NCBI GenBank assembly: GCA_018240785.1
Contig: JAFEFC010000005.1
Location: 1 to 43,637, forward strand
Source of the DNA: Pseudomonadota bacterium
Lineage (GTDB): Bacteria; Pseudomonadota; Gammaproteobacteria; Burkholderiales; Rhodocyclaceae
Reading direction: 5' to 3'
DNA: 43,637 bases
Shown: in pieces, positions 7,890-16,711 of the stretch
Numbering within the stretch: position 1 is the first letter of the stretch
Layout of the letters: each line of letters begins with the position of its first letter
Position numbers and translations under genes: made by a program
The notes under the pieces: model-generated
What the model saw: only the letters and a program-made list of their open reading frames with translations
Told to the model about the DNA's origin: nothing
The model's database searches: none

Positions 7890-9404
7890 TCAGTTCACCG
7901 GCATGACGAATTCCGGCCCTTTCGAACCGCTGTCGGGCCAGCGTTGCATGACGCTCTTGTAGCGCGTGTAGAAGCGCACCCCCTCCTCGCCGTAGGCGTG
8001 GTGGTCGCCGAACAGGCTCTGCTTCCAGCCGCCGAAGGAATGCCAGGCCATGGGCACCGGGATGGGCACGTTGATGCCGACCATGCCGATGCGGATGTGC
8101 TGGGCGAACTCCTGCGCGGTGCGCCCGTCGCGGGTGTAGCAGGCGACACCGTTGCCGAAGGCGTGCGCATTGACCAGCGCCACCGCGTCGGCAAAGGTGG
8201 GCACGCGCACCACGCACAGCACCGGGCCGAAGATTTCCTCCTGGTAGATCCTCATCGCGGGGGTGACGCGGTCGAACAGCGTCGGGCCGACGAAGAAGCC
8301 ACCCTCGCGCCCGGCCACCTGCAGGCCGCGGCCATCCAGCACGAGCGCCGCGCCCTGCTCCACGCCGGACGCGATGTAGCCCTCGATGCGTGACTTCGCC
8401 TCGGCAGTGACGACCGGCCCCATGTCGGCACCGGGGGCCTCACCGTCGTCCACGCGCAGCGCCTGCGCACGCTGCCTGACCTTGTCGACCAGTTCGTCGG
8501 CGATGTGGCCGACCGCCACCGCCACCGAGATCGCCATGCAGCGCTCGCCGGCAGAACCGTAGGCGGCGCCGATCAGCGCGTCTGCGGCCTGGTCGAGGTC
8601 GGCATCAGGCATCACCACCATGTGGTTCTTGGCCCCGCCCAGCGCCTGCGCGCGCTTGCCGTGATGCGCGGCGGTTTCGTAGATGTAGCGGGCGATCGGC
8701 GTCGAGCCGACGAAGCTCAGCGCCGCCACGTCAGGGTGGGCGAGCAGCGCGTCGACCGCCAGCCTGTCGCCCTGCACGACGTTGAACACGCCCGCCGGCA
8801 GGCCGGCCGCGCGGAACAGTTCGGCGACGAGCAGCGAGGGCGAGGGATCGCGCTCGGAAGGTTTCAGGATGAAGGCATTGCCGCAGGCGATCGCCACCGG
8901 CGCCATCCACATCGGCACCATGAAGGGGAAGTTGAACGGCGTGATGCCGGCGACGACGCCCAGCGGCATGCGCTGGCTCCAGTTGGCGATGCCGCCGCCC
9001 ACGCTGTCGGAGTACTGGCCCTTGAGCAGTTGCGGAATGCCGCAGGCGAACTCGATCACCTCCAGCCCGCGCTGCACTTCGCCGCGCGCGTCGGGGAAGG
9101 TCTTGCCATGCTCGCGGGTGATCAGGCGGGCGAGCTCGTCCATGTGGCGCTCGACGAGTTCCTGCATGCGGAACATCACCCGCGCCCGGCGTTGCGGCGC
9201 CTCCGCGCCCCATTTCACCTGCGCGGCAACGCCCGAGGCGACCGCCGCGTCGACGTCGGCCTGCGCCGCCAGCGCGACCTGGCGCGCAACCGTCCCCAGT
9301 GCCGGGTCGAACACCGGGCTACGGCGCTCGCCACTGCCCGGACGGGCCTCGTTGTCGATCCAATTGACCACCGTGTCGGGCGCCGAAACGAACGACAGAC
9401 CCAT
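7890..9404 (-). CDS. mmsA: CoA-acylating methylmalonate-semialdehyde dehydrogenase
   Basis: MmsA oxidises methylmalonate semialdehyde (and malonate semialdehyde) with NAD+ and CoA to propionyl-CoA or acetyl-CoA, in valine and inositol/beta-alanine breakdown. The 504-residue length fits the family. Visible ALDH signatures are TPFNFP with the oxyanion Asn158, the cofactor segment [10 protein letters not shown] (179-188) where the MmsA-type SERDPS replaces the usual ALDH motif, and the catalytic Cys289 in GERCMA. A strong GGGGAGGA ribosome site precedes the start. No other valine-pathway gene is nearby, so it is a stand-alone gene here. Confidence 0.93.
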   Translation of the reverse strand: MGLSFVSAPDTVVNWIDNEARPGSGERRSPVFDPALGTVARQVALAAQADVDAAVASGVAAQVKWGAEAPQRRARVMFRMQELVERHMDELARLITREHGKTFPDARGEVQRGLEVIEFACGIPQLLKGQYSDSVGGGIANWSQRMPLGVVAGITPFNFPFMVPMWMAPVAIACGNAFILKPSERDPSPSLLVAELFRAAGLPAGVFNVVQGDRLAVDALLAHPDVAALSFVGSTPIARYIYETAAHHGKRAQALGGAKNHMVVMPDADLDQAADALIGAAYGSAGERCMAISVAVAVGHIADELVDKVRQRAQALRVDDGEAPGADMGPVVTAEAKSRIEGYIASGVEQGAALVLDGRGLQVAGREGGFFVGPTLFDRVTPAMRIYQEEIFGPVLCVVRVPTFADAVALVNAHAFGNGVACYTRDGRTAQEFAQHIRIGMVGINVPIPVPMAWHSFGGWKQSLFGDHHAYGEEGVRFYTRYKSVMQRWPDSGSKGPEFVMPVN

Positions 9405-9522
9405 GGCACATCCTCCCCTGTGAATGACTTGACCGGACGACGCGTATTAGAGCGCCAGCGCGCGGCAAGGTCCAAGCCCGGCATGGTGCCGGCGCCCGGG
9501 CCGGGCCGCGGCGGCGGCCAAT

Positions 9523-9867
9523 TCAGCGCAGCAGGAAGATCACCGCGACCGCGACGGCGGTCGTGCTGGCGAGCAGCACCGCGCCTGCAGCGACGTCCTT
9601 CACCACGCGGATCTCCGGATGCCGCTCCGGATGCAGCCGATCGGACAGGGTCTCCACCGCCGTGTTCAGCAGTTCGGCGACCAGCACCAGGCCGATCGCC
9701 AGGACCGCGATCGCCCACCACACCGGCTCGGGCCGGGTGAGCAGCAGCGCCAGCAGGACGAAGGCGGTCGCCAGCAGGTGGGTGCGGAAACTGCGCTCGC
9801 GGACGATGGCGAAGCCGAGGCCGGACAGCGCGAAGCCGAAGCGGCGAAACAAGGTCTGTCCCTTCAT
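9523..9867 (-). CDS. dgkA: Diacylglycerol kinase (DgkA family)
   Basis: The 114-residue, three-helix inner-membrane kinase phosphorylates diacylglycerol to phosphatidic acid. The signature E-L-L-N-T-A-V-E (65-72), S/D at 75-76 and the downstream KDVAAGAV (90-97) match the DgkA family. The start MKGQTLFRRF overlaps the end of the PAP2 gene by 4 nt, so the two are coupled. Pairing a kinase with a PAP2 phosphatase suggests a lipid or undecaprenyl phosphate cycling module. The undecaprenol kinase role seen in some homologues is also possible. Confidence 0.88.
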   Translation of the reverse strand: MKGQTLFRRFGFALSGLGFAIVRERSFRTHLLATAFVLLALLLTRPEPVWWAIAVLAIGLVLVAELLNTAVETLSDRLHPERHPEIRVVKDVAAGAVLLASTTAVAVAVIFLLR

Positions 9868-10541
9868 CCTTCGCTCTCCTCTCCCAGATGGATGAGCTGC
9901 GCGGCCGCCCACCATCCGAGTGCCCAGGCGGCGCCTGCCGCCCAGCCGCCGACGACGTCGCTGGGCCAATGCACGCCCAGGTAGACGCGGGTCAGTCCGA
10001 CGAGCCCGGAGACCAGCACGGCGATGGAAAGCACGTAGAGCTTCAGCCGCCGACCGCGGACGAGGCGCGCCACCAGGGCACCGAGCGTGAGGTAGACGAG
10101 CGCCGAGATCATCGCATGCCCGCTGGGAAAGCTGGCCGACGAAACGTAGAGGGTGTGCGGCACCAGATCGGGGCGTGGTCGATTGAAGGAGAGCTTGAGC
10201 AGGGTGCTGGCGATGCCACCGCTGGCGGTCGCGCCGAGGACGAACAGCGATGTTCGACGCCGCCCGGCGAGCAGCAGGAAAAGGCAGGCCACCCCCACGA
10301 TGATGCCCAGCACGACCGGGCTGCCGAGCGCGGTCAGGTCGCGCGCCAAGTCCTCGAGCCATCGCGGTCCGACCGGGTCGGCGGGATCGCCGGGCGTGCG
10401 AAAGAACATCAGGATCGCCGTGTCGATCGCCCGCGCATCGCCTTCGACGACCTCCTCGGCGACCTCGATGAAGAGCCACATTGCGGAAGCAGCGGCGAGC
10501 ACGCCTCCCAGGAACCGGAGTTCCAGCCATTGTCGCGACAT
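9864..10541 (-). CDS. PAP2 family membrane lipid phosphatase
   Basis: This 225-residue integral membrane phosphatase carries all three PAP2 motifs: K116-x6-R123-P124, P139-S-G-H142, and R185-x5-H191-x3-D195. It has about six helices. Substrates in the family are phosphatidic acid, PGP or undecaprenyl pyrophosphate. The gene is upstream of and overlaps dgkA. Specificity cannot be read from the sequence. Confidence 0.88.
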   Translation of the reverse strand: MSRQWLELRFLGGVLAAASAMWLFIEVAEEVVEGDARAIDTAILMFFRTPGDPADPVGPRWLEDLARDLTALGSPVVLGIIVGVACLFLLLAGRRRTSLFVLGATASGGIASTLLKLSFNRPRPDLVPHTLYVSSASFPSGHAMISALVYLTLGALVARLVRGRRLKLYVLSIAVLVSGLVGLTRVYLGVHWPSDVVGGWAAGAAWALGWWAAAQLIHLGEESEG

Positions 10542-10595
10542 GTCCCGCCCCCCTGGACGGACGCAGCCCGCGCGGACCTGCGCGAACGGTCCTGC

Positions 10596-11243
10596 CTACT
10601 TGCCCTGCTGGCGTATCGCGGCCAGGTGTTCGGCGATGAGTTCGGTCTGGAAGCGGTTGATCGTATCAGGATCGGTGAAGATGGACTGCGTGTTGTTCTG
10701 GGCCTTGTAACCCGCGCCGCCGGGCTGGCCCTTGACGACAAAGGTCCCCTCGCCGCTCGTCGACCAGTTCGTCGAGCCTTCTCCGCCCACCCTGCCATCG
10801 GCGACGAAACCCTTGGTGTGGCTGATCTGGTGCGTCGCCGACTCGCCGATCGCGAAATGCGTGCTGAAGCGCACCGGATCCTTGGCGATGTCGGAATCGA
10901 GCAGTTGCTTCTCGTGCACCCCGCCCGCCTGGCTCTTGTCGAGGGTGATCAGCATCGTCACGCTCGGATCGGCCGCCAGCGACCACAGCACGTCGTTCAG
11001 CTCCTCGTCGTCGAAGCCGAACATGTTGATGTAGAGCGATACGCTGACCCGCGACAGCACGTGCTTGAGGATCTCGTGCACATCGTCGCGGCCTACGTAG
11101 AAGAGATGGAAATCCCTGCTCGCGTTGGTGGAAAAGGCCTTCTCCGGCGTGTATCGCTGCAGGTCGAGCAGATCGAAGGTCTGCAGCGTCTGCGCCGGGT
11201 CGGCAATGACGTTGCTTGCGCTCGGCGTCGTCTGGATCATCAC
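10596..11243 (-). CDS. Phospholipase D-like domain protein (single HKD motif)
   Basis: The 215-residue protein has one HxK-x4-D motif (H142-T-K144-G-F-V-A-D149) followed by GEGSTNWS (154-161), the hallmark of the PLD superfamily. Having one motif implies the active site forms in a homodimer, as in Nuc-type endonucleases. No signal peptide is visible, so it is predicted to be cytoplasmic or exported non-classically. Two ATGs in a row (11243 and 11240) are possible starts. PLD-like proteins of this size can be nucleases or lipases; the sequence does not decide. It lies 54 nt downstream of nothing co-directional and is divergent from the metal-uptake operon. Confidence 0.75.
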   Translation of the reverse strand: MMIQTTPSASNVIADPAQTLQTFDLLDLQRYTPEKAFSTNASRDFHLFYVGRDDVHEILKHVLSRVSVSLYINMFGFDDEELNDVLWSLAADPSVTMLITLDKSQAGGVHEKQLLDSDIAKDPVRFSTHFAIGESATHQISHTKGFVADGRVGGEGSTNWSTSGEGTFVVKGQPGGAGYKAQNNTQSIFTDPDTINRFQTELIAEHLAAIRQQGK

Positions 11244-11422
11244 GGTCCTCCTTCGACTTTCACTTTTCGACGATCACGATGTGCGCCTGAATCGCGCCAT
11301 CCACCGCGTCCGACCTGCTGCTTTCAAATTAGCTGGCCGCGGACCACTTGTCGCCCCTGCGCACCTGGGCTGCGCTGCTAGAATCACGCGACCTCCCCGA
11401 CCGGAAGCTTCCCCTGGCACCC

Positions 11423-11743
11423 GTGCGTCCCCCCCACAAGTCCATTGTCCAACGCTGGCGGATGCTGCTGCTCGCGCTGGTGCTGGTCTTCGGGCAGGCG
11501 CTGGTGGCGGCGCACGAGATCTCCCATGCCACGGGCGCTTCGCAGGATGGCAAGGACCTGGGCGCAGTGTGCGCCACCTGCCTGGCCTTGTCCGGCATCC
11601 AGGGCGCGCCGCCGCCCGCGCACGCGCCGCTCGATGCGCCGAAGCTGGCGGACGTTCACGCCGAGCAGCCGCTGCCGCCGCAGCCCAACCTCGAAGTCCG
11701 CGCCCCCTACCGCAGCCGCGCCCCGCCCGTCTTCCCGAGCTGA
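11423..11743 (+). CDS. Small DUF2946-like His/Cys protein, first gene of metal-uptake unit
   Basis: The small protein has an N-terminal hydrophobic helix (MLLLALVLVFGQALVAAHE), then HEISHA, a CATC motif and a Pro-rich tail with further His residues. The pattern recalls DUF2946-type or other small predicted metal-handling proteins that precede outer-membrane metal receptors. The start is uncertain: GTG 11423 (106 aa) or ATG 11462 (93 aa, directly at the signal helix). It lies 60 nt upstream of the porin and is on the same strand as the binding protein and permease. A metal chaperone or sensor role is inference from context only. Confidence 0.6.
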   Translation: MRPPHKSIVQRWRMLLLALVLVFGQALVAAHEISHATGASQDGKDLGAVCATCLALSGIQGAPPPAHAPLDAPKLADVHAEQPLPPQPNLEVRAPYRSRAPPVFPS

Positions 11744-11755
11744 CGCCCCTCCGGC

Positions 11756-11778
11756 CCGCATCCCGTCCCGGGATGCGG
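11756..11778 (+). other. Strong stem-loop between the small His/Cys gene and the porin
   Basis: A 10-bp perfect stem (CCGCATCCCG with CGGGATGCGG) encloses a 3-nt loop, 25 nt before the porin start and with no T-run. It may reduce read-through, stabilise the downstream mRNA or act as a leader element. Confidence 0.5.
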
Positions 11779-11803
11779 CCTGTCATTCGCTCTGGAAAAC
11801 TGC

Positions 11804-13186
11804 ATGAACCGCACATCCATCGCTGTGCTGGCGGCCTCCGGCTTGCTGGCCAGCCTCCCCGCGTCGGCCGCCGATGCCGACCTCAATGCCCTGCGCGACG
11901 AGATCCGTCAGTTGCGGGATTCCTACGAACAGCGCATCGCCGCGCTCGAGGCCAGGCTGGCCCAGGCGGAGAACCAGGCCGGCGCTGCGGAGCGCTCGGC
12001 GCGCGAGGCCACTGTCGCCGCGAGCCAGAAACCCGCCAGCGAGGCGGCGTTCAACCCGGGCATCTACGCCATCCTGTCCGGCAGCTATACCGCCCTGTCG
12101 CAGGATCCCCGCCATTACTCGATCGGCGGCTTCGTCCCGCCCGGCGACGAGATCGGCCCGCGGCGACGCGGCTTCGGCGTGGGCGAGTCCGAAGTCGGCC
12201 TGTCGGCCAACGTGGACCAGCTCTTCCGCGGACAACTGACCATCGCGCTGCCGCCCGAAGGCGGCGGTGCCGAAGTCGAGGAGGCCTACATCCAGACCCT
12301 GGGGCTGGGCCACGGCGCCACTCTGAAAGCCGGCCGCTTCCTGTCCGGCATCGGTTACCTGAACGGGCAGCACCCTCATTCCTGGGACTTCGCCGATGCG
12401 CCGCTGGCGTACAAGGCCATGCTCGGCGGCCAGTTGCGCAACGACGGCGTGCAGCTCAAATGGCTCGCGCCCACCGACCTCATGGTGGAACTGGGCGCGG
12501 AAATGGCCAGCGGCGGCCCTTTCCCCTCGACCGACCGCAACAGCAATGGCGTCACCGTCGGCACGCTGTCGGCCCATCTCGGCGGCGACGTCGGCGTCTC
12601 CAGCAACTGGCGCGCCGGCCTGTCGCTGCTTGCCACTTCGCCGCGCGACCGCGCCTATGACGACACCAACGCCGCGGGCGCCGACGTCACCAACGCGATC
12701 TCGGGCCGCAGCCGCACCTGGGTCGCGGACGCGGTATGGAAATGGGCACCGAACGGCAACCCGACCGAGCGCAACCTGGTGCTGCAGGGCGAATACTTCT
12801 ACCGCCACGAGACCGGTTCGCTGGCCTATGACGTCGACGGTGCCAACCTCGCCGGCGACTACGCCTCGCGCCAGTCGGGCTTCTACGCCCAGGCGGTGTA
12901 CCAATTCATGCCGCGCTGGCGCATCGGCTACCGCTACGACCGGCTGGATTCCGGCACCACCTCGGTCGGCCTGGTGAAGGGCGGCCTGCTGCCGGCGGCC
13001 GACTTTCCCACGCTGGCGTCCTACCGGCCGCAGCGCAACAGCCTGATGCTCGACTGGTCGCCGACCGAATTCTCGCGTCTGCGCCTGCAGTTCGCGCGCG
13101 ACCAGTCGCGCCCCGACGCCACCGACAACCAGCTCTGGCTGCAATACATCGTCAGCCTCGGCGCCCACGGCGCCCACCGTTACTGA
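11804..13186 (+). CDS. Outer-membrane beta-barrel porin with N-terminal coiled coil
   Basis: The 460-residue protein has a signal peptide (1-22, ASA-ADAD). A short coiled coil follows (about 25-75, LNALRDEIRQLRDSYEQRI), the usual peptidoglycan or trimer-stalk feature of such porins. The remaining ~380 residues are alternating amphipathic strands rich in Gly, Tyr and Trp, ending in a weak C-terminal aromatic (HRY). It resembles the porin-like proteins seen next to zinc ABC genes in Proteobacteria. It lies 11 nt before the binding protein gene, so co-transcription is near certain. It probably lets metal ion or a metal complex into the periplasm. Confidence 0.75.
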   Translation: MNRTSIAVLAASGLLASLPASAADADLNALRDEIRQLRDSYEQRIAALEARLAQAENQAGAAERSAREATVAASQKPASEAAFNPGIYAILSGSYTALSQDPRHYSIGGFVPPGDEIGPRRRGFGVGESEVGLSANVDQLFRGQLTIALPPEGGGAEVEEAYIQTLGLGHGATLKAGRFLSGIGYLNGQHPHSWDFADAPLAYKAMLGGQLRNDGVQLKWLAPTDLMVELGAEMASGGPFPSTDRNSNGVTVGTLSAHLGGDVGVSSNWRAGLSLLATSPRDRAYDDTNAAGADVTNAISGRSRTWVADAVWKWAPNGNPTERNLVLQGEYFYRHETGSLAYDVDGANLAGDYASRQSGFYAQAVYQFMPRWRIGYRYDRLDSGTTSVGLVKGGLLPAADFPTLASYRPQRNSLMLDWSPTEFSRLRLQFARDQSRPDATDNQLWLQYIVSLGAHGAHRY

Positions 13187-13197
13187 GGAAAGATGCG

Positions 13198-14091
13198 ATG
13201 AGATTCCTGATCCTTCTGCTGGCGAGCCTGCTCGCCCTGCCCGCGCAGGCGGCCCTGAACATCTTCGCCACCGTGCCCGAATGGGGCGCGCTCGCGCGCG
13301 AGATCGGCGGCGACAAGGTGGACGTGTTCACCGCGACCGGCGGCCTGCAGGACCCGCACCACATCCAGGCACGGCCGTCGCTGATCGCCCGCGCGCGCAA
13401 CGCCGACCTGCTGGTCGCCACCGGCGCCGAGCTGGAGATCGGCTGGCTGCCGCTGCTGCAGCGCGAATCCGGCAACCCGCGCATCCAGACCGGCCAGCCC
13501 GGCCTGTTCGAGGCGGCGCGCCAGGTGGCGATGAAGGACGTGCCGACGCGGCTCGACCGCGCCGAAGGTGACATCCACCCCGGCGGCAACCCGCACATCC
13601 AGACCGACCCGCGCAACATCCTCGCCGTCGGCGCCGCGCTCACCGAGCGCATGGCGCAGCTCTCGCCCTCCGACGCCGCCGCCTATCGCGCCAACTGGAA
13701 GGCCTTCAGCGAGCGCTGGCAGGCGGCCATCGCGCGCTGGGAGAAGCAGGCCGCGCCGCTGCGCGGCGTACCCGTCGTCGTGCAGCACAAGGCCTTCCCC
13801 TACCTGGAGGACTGGCTGGGGTTGAAGGAAGTCGCGGCGCTCGAACCCAAGCCCGGCGTCGAAGCGTCGGTGGCCTATCTCGGCACGCTGCTCGGCCAGG
13901 TCGCCGGCGCGGCACCGAAAATGGTGCTGGTCGCCGCCTACCAGTCGCCGCAGGCGGCGGAATGGTTCGGGCGCGAGGCGAAAGTGCCGGTGGTGGTCGT
14001 GCCCTTCACCGTGGGCGGCAACGAGCGCGCGAAAGACCTGTTCGGCCTCTTCGACGACACCATCGACCGCCTGGTCGGGGCGCTCAAATGA
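13198..14091 (+). CDS. Metal ABC transporter substrate-binding protein (ZnuA-like)
   Basis: This is a 297-residue periplasmic cluster A-I (ZnuA/TroA) binding protein. The signal peptide is 1-18 (AQA-ALN). Candidate metal ligands are His54/His55 (QDPHHIQ), His133 (GNPHIQTDP), His197 (VVQHKAFPYLEDW) and a C-terminal Asp near DLFGLFDD. It lacks the long His-rich loop of true ZnuA, so zinc versus manganese is open. Its stop overlaps the permease start by 4 nt. Confidence 0.88.
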   Translation: MRFLILLLASLLALPAQAALNIFATVPEWGALAREIGGDKVDVFTATGGLQDPHHIQARPSLIARARNADLLVATGAELEIGWLPLLQRESGNPRIQTGQPGLFEAARQVAMKDVPTRLDRAEGDIHPGGNPHIQTDPRNILAVGAALTERMAQLSPSDAAAYRANWKAFSERWQAAIARWEKQAAPLRGVPVVVQHKAFPYLEDWLGLKEVAALEPKPGVEASVAYLGTLLGQVAGAAPKMVLVAAYQSPQAAEWFGREAKVPVVVVPFTVGGNERAKDLFGLFDDTIDRLVGALK

Positions 14092-14837
14092 GCTTCGACC
14101 TCGCCCTGCTGCTCGCGCCGCTGGCGGCGGGCCTGCTGGTGCTGGCCACCCATGTGCCGCTGGGCATCGAGGTGCTGCGCCGGGGCATCATCTTCATCGA
14201 CCTGGCGATCGCGCAGGTCGCCGGCCTCGGCGTCATCGCCGCGATGATGCTGGACTGGGACAGCCCGCTCGCGGTGCAGGCCGCGGCCGCTGGCGCGGCG
14301 GTGGCCGGCGCCTGCCTGCTGAACTGGACCGAGCGCCGCTGGCCCCAGGTGCAGGAAGCGCTGATCGGCCTGCTGTTCGTCACCGCGGCGGCAGCCGGCA
14401 TCCTGCTGCTGGCCAACAACCCGCATGGCGGCGAGCACCTGCAGGACCTGCTGGCGGGGCAGATCCTGTGGGTGGGCTGGCCGCGCCTGCTGCCGGTGGC
14501 GGCCCTCTACACGCTGATCCTGGTGCTGTGGTTCGCCTGGCGCGACCGGCTGGGCCGCATCGGCTTCTACCTGCTGTTCGCGCTCACGGTCACCGCATCG
14601 GTGCAGCTCGTCGGCGTGCTGCTGGTGTTCGCCAGCCTGATCGCGCCGGCGGTGGGCGCCAGCGGGCTGACCCGTCGGCGCCTGCCAGCCGCCTACGCGA
14701 TCGGCGCCGTCGCCTACGGCGCCGGCCTGCTGCTGTCGGCCATCCTGGACCTGCCAGCCGGCGCGGCGGTGGTGTGCACGCTGGTGGGACTGAGCTTCGT
14801 CACCCTGGCGGCGACGGCGCGCAGGACGGCGGACTAG
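14088..14837 (+). CDS. Metal ABC transporter permease (ZnuB-like)
   Basis: The 249-residue polytopic protein (about 7-8 helices) starts at the ATG overlapping the binding protein stop. It shows the ABC-3 family pattern near the N-terminus (VPLGIEVLRRGIIFIDLAIA, the region that contacts substrate and ATPase) and the late segment QLVGVLLVFASLIAPAVGA. No ATP-binding gene follows; the next gene is a convergent MaoC protein. An ATPase encoded elsewhere must energise it if it is functional. Confidence 0.88.
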   Translation: MSFDLALLLAPLAAGLLVLATHVPLGIEVLRRGIIFIDLAIAQVAGLGVIAAMMLDWDSPLAVQAAAAGAAVAGACLLNWTERRWPQVQEALIGLLFVTAAAAGILLLANNPHGGEHLQDLLAGQILWVGWPRLLPVAALYTLILVLWFAWRDRLGRIGFYLLFALTVTASVQLVGVLLVFASLIAPAVGASGLTRRRLPAAYAIGAVAYGAGLLLSAILDLPAGAAVVCTLVGLSFVTLAATARRTAD

Positions 14838-14849
14838 ACGACGCGAGGC

Positions 14850-15299
14850 TCAGGGGCGGCGCTGCATCACCAGGCTCGCCACATAGGTCTGCAACACCTC
14901 GTCGTCCTGGTTGAGCGTGGTCACCCGCAGCCGGGCAATGCCCTGCTCTGGCCGCGATTTCGACGGCCGCAACTCCAGCACCTCGGATTCGACGCGCAAC
15001 TCGTCGCCCGGCCGCACCGGCCGCGGCCAGCGCAGATCATCCACGCCGGCACCGACGATGCCGCCGGCGGGGCGGAACTCGCTGTCCACCAGCAGGCGCA
15101 TCGTCAATGCCGCGGTGTGCCAGCCGCTCGCCGCCAGGCCGCGGAAGATCGTCGCCTGTGCGGCCTCCTCGTCGAGGTGGAAGGGCTGCGGATCGAACTC
15201 GCCGGCGAAGCGCCGGATCGCGTCGAGCTCCAGCGTCAGGCGGCCGGAGCCGAATTTCTGGCCGACCGTCAGGTCGTCGAGGTAGTGCGTCGTGGTCAT
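14850..15299 (-). CDS. MaoC-family dehydratase (hot-dog fold)
   Basis: The 149-residue protein has a single hot-dog domain. The hydratase signature is visible at about 32-62: A-x-x-F-D-P-Q-P-F-H-x-D-x-x-x-A, then GLAASGWHTAAL. The Asp36/His41 pair fits R-specific enoyl-CoA hydratases. It likely hydrates 2-enoyl-CoA or a related CoA ester. The gene converges with the metal permease gene, and no CoA-pathway partner lies close by. Confidence 0.88.
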   Translation of the reverse strand: MTTTHYLDDLTVGQKFGSGRLTLELDAIRRFAGEFDPQPFHLDEEAAQATIFRGLAASGWHTAALTMRLLVDSEFRPAGGIVGAGVDDLRWPRPVRPGDELRVESEVLELRPSKSRPEQGIARLRVTTLNQDDEVLQTYVASLVMQRRP

Positions 15300-15383
15300 C
15301 GTTCCAGTTTCCTTTTCAAGTGATCGATCGCGCCGTGAGCCGCCACTCCAGCGTGGCCGTCAACAGCCCGGCGTGATGCCCGC

Positions 15384-16613
15384 TCAGGCGGCGTTGGCTT
15401 CCAGTCGTGGCAACGGCGCCTCGCGGATGGGCAGGTTGACCAGCGCGGCCGCCGCCGCGAGCGCCATGTCGGCGTACCACATCCACGAGAAGTCGCCGAA
15501 GCGGCTCAGCGCGATGCCGCCCAGCCAGGCGCCGAGAAAGCCGCCGACCTGGTGCGACAGCAGGGTGAGGCCGAACAGCGTCGCCAGGTAGCGCGTGCCG
15601 AACAGCTTGCCGACCAGCGCTGCGGTCGGCGGCACGGTGGCGAGCCAGGTGAAGCCCAGCCCGGCGGCGAACAGGTAGTAGGTCCATGCGGTGGGTCGCA
15701 TCAGCAGGTACCAGGCGATCAGCAGCGCACGCGAACCGTACATGAGTGCCAGCACGTGCTTGCTGCGATAGCGCGCCACCCACGAGCCGGCAAACAGGCT
15801 GCCGAACACGTTGGCCAGGCCGATGATCGCCAGCGAGGTGCTCGCCACCGCGGGCGGCAGGCCGCACAGATCGACCTCGCCGGGCAGGTGGGTGACGAGG
15901 AAGGCGATGTGGAAGCCGCAAGTGAAGAAGCCGGCATGCAGCAGCAGGTAGCTCCGGTCCTTCAGCGCCGTGCGCACTGCCTGGCCGAGGCGCTGGACGT
16001 CGTCCGACGCCGCCGCCGGCGCGGCGGCGATCGCGCCGCCCGCAGCCGTGAGCCGGCCCACCAGCGGCAGCGCGGCCAGCGCCGCGAGCGCCATCGCCCA
16101 CATCGCGCCCATCCAGCCAACCGACTGGATCAGCTTCTGCAGCAGCGGAGCGAACACGAACTGGCCGAACGAGCCGCCGGCGTTGATCACGCCGGACGCC
16201 GCAGCGCGCGCGTCGGCCGGCAGGCGCTGCGCCGCCGCGCCGATCAGCACCGAGAAACTGCCGATCCCCGACCCCATCGAGGCGAGCAGGCCCAGGCTCA
16301 CCGCCAGACCGAAGCCATCGCCGACGAAAGGCGTCAGCGCACAACCGACGGCGAGCAGGAGCAGACCGGCCGCCAGCACCACCCTCACGCCGTAGCGGTC
16401 GGCCAGCGCACCGGCGATGGGCTGGATCGCGCCCCAACTGAACTGACCGATCGCCAGCGCCAGGCTGACGGTGGCCACACCCATGCCGGTGGCGCTGTTG
16501 AGGGGGCTGACGAAGAGCCCGAACGACTGGCGGACGCCCATCGTGACCATCAGGATGCCGGCGGCGGCGAGGGTCACGACCAGCACGTCGGGGCGGCGCA
16601 GGGGGTGGAACAT
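15384..16613 (-). CDS. MFS transporter (12 TM)
   Basis: The start at 16613 (MFHPLRRPDVLVV) has a GGAGG site 7 nt upstream; the open frame to 16673 lacks one. The 409-residue protein has 12 hydrophobic segments and the loop 2-3 motif GALADRYGVRV (G-x-L-a-D-r-x-G-x-r). It resembles the oxalate/formate antiporter-like and monocarboxylate-like MFS group. It is divergent from a LysR regulator across a 98-bp gap, a usual arrangement for a regulated exporter or uptake carrier. The substrate is unknown. Confidence 0.87.
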   Translation of the reverse strand: MFHPLRRPDVLVVTLAAAGILMVTMGVRQSFGLFVSPLNSATGMGVATVSLALAIGQFSWGAIQPIAGALADRYGVRVVLAAGLLLLAVGCALTPFVGDGFGLAVSLGLLASMGSGIGSFSVLIGAAAQRLPADARAAASGVINAGGSFGQFVFAPLLQKLIQSVGWMGAMWAMALAALAALPLVGRLTAAGGAIAAAPAAASDDVQRLGQAVRTALKDRSYLLLHAGFFTCGFHIAFLVTHLPGEVDLCGLPPAVASTSLAIIGLANVFGSLFAGSWVARYRSKHVLALMYGSRALLIAWYLLMRPTAWTYYLFAAGLGFTWLATVPPTAALVGKLFGTRYLATLFGLTLLSHQVGGFLGAWLGGIALSRFGDFSWMWYADMALAAAAALVNLPIREAPLPRLEANAA

Positions 16614-16633
16614 GGCTCGACCTCCGGTTTTCA

Positions 16634-16708
16634 CATGCGGCCGATTGTGTTCGGCGCGGCATGCGGCCGACAAACGATCTAAGATGCGCCATGCAATAGA
16701 TTTTCTAT
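16634..16708. promoter_or_regulatory. Divergent MFS/LysR control region with repeats
   Basis: CATGCGGCCGA occurs twice as a direct repeat (16634-16644 and 16660-16670). An inverted repeat ATAGA-N3-TCTAT (16696-16708) sits 3 nt before the lysR start. These are candidate operators for the LysR protein, the last one positioned for autorepression. Confidence 0.4.
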
Positions 16709-16711
16709 GCC

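Noticed and set aside
11348-11384. Possible sigma-70 promoter (TTGTCG and TAGAAT) before the metal-uptake operon
   Set aside because: The spacer would be 25 nt; only the -10-like TAGAAT is good, so no promoter is called.
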